This document shows positions 62,180 to 64,000 of a DNA stretch of 64,000 nucleotides, piece by piece. Each line of letters begins with the position of its first letter. Position 1 is the stretch's first letter. The position numbers and the translations under genes are program-made. This stretch comes from Christensenellaceae bacterium (GTDB lineage Bacteria; Bacillota; Clostridia; Christensenellales; Aristaeellaceae), in assembly GCA_022510815.1 (NCBI GenBank), contig JAFLST010000007.1, positions 1 to 64,000 on the forward strand. Reading direction: 5' to 3'. The notes below the pieces were generated by a model. The model saw only the letters and a list, made by a program, of their open reading frames with translations, had not been told where the DNA came from and ran no database searches.

Positions 62180-63310
62180 TTATTCCGCAAGGAAACTCAT
62201 CAGCGCGTCGCGATTCTGCACCGGCGTGGTGGTGGGGCGGCCCAGATCGGCCCGGGAACCCACAGAGCACATAACCTCAATCAAGGTCAGGCAGTCCGCC
62301 GCCATGGCCTCCTTCACCGCCGCGTCAAGAGCTTCCGCCGAGTCCGCCCGCAGCACCAGCCCATAGCCGACGGCCTTTGCCACCGCCGTCACGTCCAGCG
62401 CGCCCTCGCACACGGGCATGCCGCCGACCGTCTCATGAGCGGCATTGTTGACCACCACATGAATCATGTTCTTAGGCCTGCGCTGGGCCAGCACAGCCAT
62501 CGCGCCTAAGTGCATCAGCGCCGCGCCGTCGCCGTCGAGGCACCAGATGCGCCGCCCGGGTTTCGACAGGGCTACGCTCAGGGCGATCATCGAGGCATGC
62601 CCCATGGAACCGACGGTCAGGAAATCCCGCTCATGGCCTTCGCCGCGCGCTTCCCGCAGCTCAAACAGCTCCCGGCTCAGCTTGCCCGTCGTGGAGATAA
62701 AGGCGTCCTTCTCCCCGGCCAGCGCGATGATCCGGCCCACCGCGTCCTCGCGGGACAGGGTGTTGTCGTTGCGGTAGACAGGCTTCTCGGGGCAGGTCAG
62801 CGCACCCTTGCGCACCACGATGGCCGCCGTTCTTCCCGCTTCCAGTTGCTTCACCGTCTCCGCGAAGGCCTCGGCGAATGCTTCCTCCGTCATGTCCTTC
62901 GACAGCACGAAATACGGAATATCCAAGAGCTCAAGCTGACCGAGCGTGACCTGCCCCTGCTTGACATGCTGGGGCTCGTCATGCACGCCGGGTTCACCGC
63001 GCCAGCCGATCACCAGCAGGCTGGGCAGCGCGTACACCTGCGCGTCCATCAGCGACGCCAGCGGATTAACCGCGTTGCCGAGGCCGCTGTTCTGCATGTA
63101 GCACAGGGCTGGCTTGCCCGTCGCCAGATAATGCCCCGCGCACAGGCCGATGGCATTACCTTCGTTGGCAGCGACGAGATGACGCGGGCTGTCCACGCCG
63201 TAGGTCGCGTAGAGCGTGTCGCACAGACCCGCAAGCTGGGAGTCCGGCACGCCGGTGAAAAAGCTGATACCCGCTTGCTCGCAGGCTTTCAGCAGCACAT
63301 GTGCATTCAT
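62180..63310 (-). CDS. aepY: Phosphonopyruvate decarboxylase
   Basis: 376 residues. A thiamine-diphosphate enzyme: N-terminal FFTGVPDSQLAGL and AANEGNAIGLCAGHYLATGK (catalytic Glu), YMQNSGLGNAVNPL, and the C-terminal ThDP/Mg motif LDGDGAALMHLG with VVVNNAAHETVGG. It decarboxylates phosphonopyruvate to phosphonoacetaldehyde in phosphonate synthesis. The phosphoenolpyruvate mutase that normally precedes it is not in this window. Sulfopyruvate decarboxylase is a related alternative. Confidence 0.88.
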   Translation of the reverse strand: MNAHVLLKACEQAGISFFTGVPDSQLAGLCDTLYATYGVDSPRHLVAANEGNAIGLCAGHYLATGKPALCYMQNSGLGNAVNPLASLMDAQVYALPSLLVIGWRGEPGVHDEPQHVKQGQVTLGQLELLDIPYFVLSKDMTEEAFAEAFAETVKQLEAGRTAAIVVRKGALTCPEKPVYRNDNTLSREDAVGRIIALAGEKDAFISTTGKLSRELFELREARGEGHERDFLTVGSMGHASMIALSVALSKPGRRIWCLDGDGAALMHLGAMAVLAQRRPKNMIHVVVNNAAHETVGGMPVCEGALDVTAVAKAVGYGLVLRADSAEALDAAVKEAMAADCLTLIEVMCSVGSRADLGRPTTTPVQNRDALMSFLAE

Positions 63311-63328
63311 AAAATCCCTCCTGCGGCT

Positions 63329-63357
63329 ATTATAGCACGTCTTTTCCCCTGCCGCAA
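63329..63357 (-). promoter_or_regulatory. Promoter of aepY
   Basis: Minus strand: TTGCGG, 17 bases, TATAAT, 18 bases before the start, with AGGAGG in between. Confidence 0.72.
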
Positions 63358-63449
63358 GGACTGACTGACGCAGAAAATGTCTTCCCGGCAGGAAAAGCCT
63401 CTATCCGCGGCGAAGCATATCTCATCCTGTCCCAAAAGGAGCGACCCGC

Positions 63450-63848
63450 ATGTCCCGCCCGACCCTGCTGGCCTTTGCCCTGTCCGATGACCGCCTGTCC
63501 CGGCTGCGCTTCTGCTGCCTGAAGCTGGGCATCGCCGTGAAGCCCGTTGCCCCGGAGGACTACGCTCAGCCGCTGGGCGCACTGCTGGGCCTTCAGGAGC
63601 GCACCGATGAAGCCAACGCAGATGGCTCCGTCGGCGAGATGCTGGTCATGGCCGGGTTTGACGACGCGCTGCTGAACCGCTTTCTGGCGGCGCTCAGGCA
63701 GCTCCGCATGCCGCCCTTCCGGCTCAAGGCCATGCTGACCCCTACCAACGTCCTGTGGAACGCCTGCCAGCTCTATACCGAACTCTCCGCAGAGCACGCG
63801 GCGATGGGCGGCGTACATGAACCCCCGAAGCCCGGCTGTCCTTCCTGA
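63450..63848 (+). CDS. DUF3783 family protein
   Basis: 132 residues; ATG follows AAAAGGAG. The layout fits the small DUF3783 family of Clostridia: LLAFALSDDRLSRLRFCCLK at the start, then the conserved GEMLVMAGFDDALLNRFLAA and LKAMLTPTNVLWNACQLYTE. Function unknown; small and cytoplasmic. Confidence 0.8.
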   Translation: MSRPTLLAFALSDDRLSRLRFCCLKLGIAVKPVAPEDYAQPLGALLGLQERTDEANADGSVGEMLVMAGFDDALLNRFLAALRQLRMPPFRLKAMLTPTNVLWNACQLYTELSAEHAAMGGVHEPPKPGCPS

Positions 63849-63864
63849 CAGGGACAGCTTTTTT
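63835..63864 (+). terminator. Terminator overlapping the end of the DUF3783 gene
   Basis: GCTGTCC...GGGACAGC stem followed by TTTTTT; the 5' arm lies within the last codons. Confidence 0.88.
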
Positions 63865-63943
63865 ATTGCCGCAGAAAGGTTTTCTCCGCAGCGGCGCAGC
63901 GCGCATTTTTTACATTTTTCGCGGCGCAAACGGACACATGGCG

Positions 63944-63972
63944 TTGTCTTCTTGAGCGATTTGTTGTATAAT
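63944..63972 (+). promoter_or_regulatory. Promoter for a gene beyond the window end
   Basis: TTGTCT, 17 bases, TATAAT. AAAGGAG at 63991-63997 looks like the ribosome site of a gene whose start codon lies after base 64000. Confidence 0.72.
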
Positions 63973-64000
63973 GGATGGTGGAGTGTTGTGGAAAGGAGCC

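Overview
The window looks like a chromosome segment of a GC-rich member of the Clostridia, probably an uncultured gut lineage. I infer this from T-box leaders, an L10 leader, a PduL-AckA acetate route, the mrfA-mrfB pair, BlaI, TetR and XRE regulators, AGGAGG-type ribosome binding sites and vegetative promoters. No rRNA, tRNA, CRISPR array, insertion sequence or prophage was seen. Most genes are house-keeping or carbohydrate/peptide metabolism, interleaved with small acetyltransferase and hypothetical genes.

Left part (1-12.7 kb): a truncated secreted protein with two CHAP-like repeats that lack the catalytic residues; a GNAT gene with a disrupted 5' end; a radical SAM protein; an operon of a GH26 glycosidase and an unusual nucleotidyltransferase-zincin fusion; gluQRS; a tryptophan T-box controlling a trpXYZ-type ABC transporter; a sigma factor with a very long C-terminal extension; and an XRE regulator.

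Middle-left (12.7-27.5 kb, all minus strand): starting from a consensus promoter at 24.2 kb, yceD-rpmF reads straight into a valine-type T-box, followed by a 65-residue membrane protein, valS, folC, a membrane protein, three GNAT-type genes (one fused to a VOC domain), rsmH, rsmI and a two-subunit fumarase/tartrate dehydratase interrupted by a NUDIX gene. Upstream lie a TetR-CPBP protease pair and ackA with pduL, which convert acetyl-CoA to acetate.

Middle (27.6-46.4 kb, mostly plus strand): a secreted protein and tcdA; the DNA repair pair mrfA-mrfB with a TPR gene; pth and mfd; a FGGY kinase with araD (pentose entry); a HIT-like gene and a secreted Cys/His protein; ispE; xth; the rplJ-rplL operon with its L10 leader; and an AT-rich gene that looks acquired.

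Right part (46.4-64 kb): an orphan BlaI-type repressor in front of a large GH2 glycosidase; a P1-family peptidase opposed by a plus-strand promoter; a class I glutamine-amidotransferase-like hydrolase; a complete oligopeptide ABC transporter (oppABCDF); an ArsB/SLC13-type permease; a DUF362 protein; an ECF sigma/anti-sigma pair; an orphan phosphonopyruvate decarboxylase; a DUF3783 protein; and, at the very end, a promoter and ribosome binding site for a gene that starts beyond the window.

All eighteen promoters I could call have a 17-base spacer between the -35 and -10 boxes. This partly reflects how I searched. GC contrasts were judged by eye, not computed.
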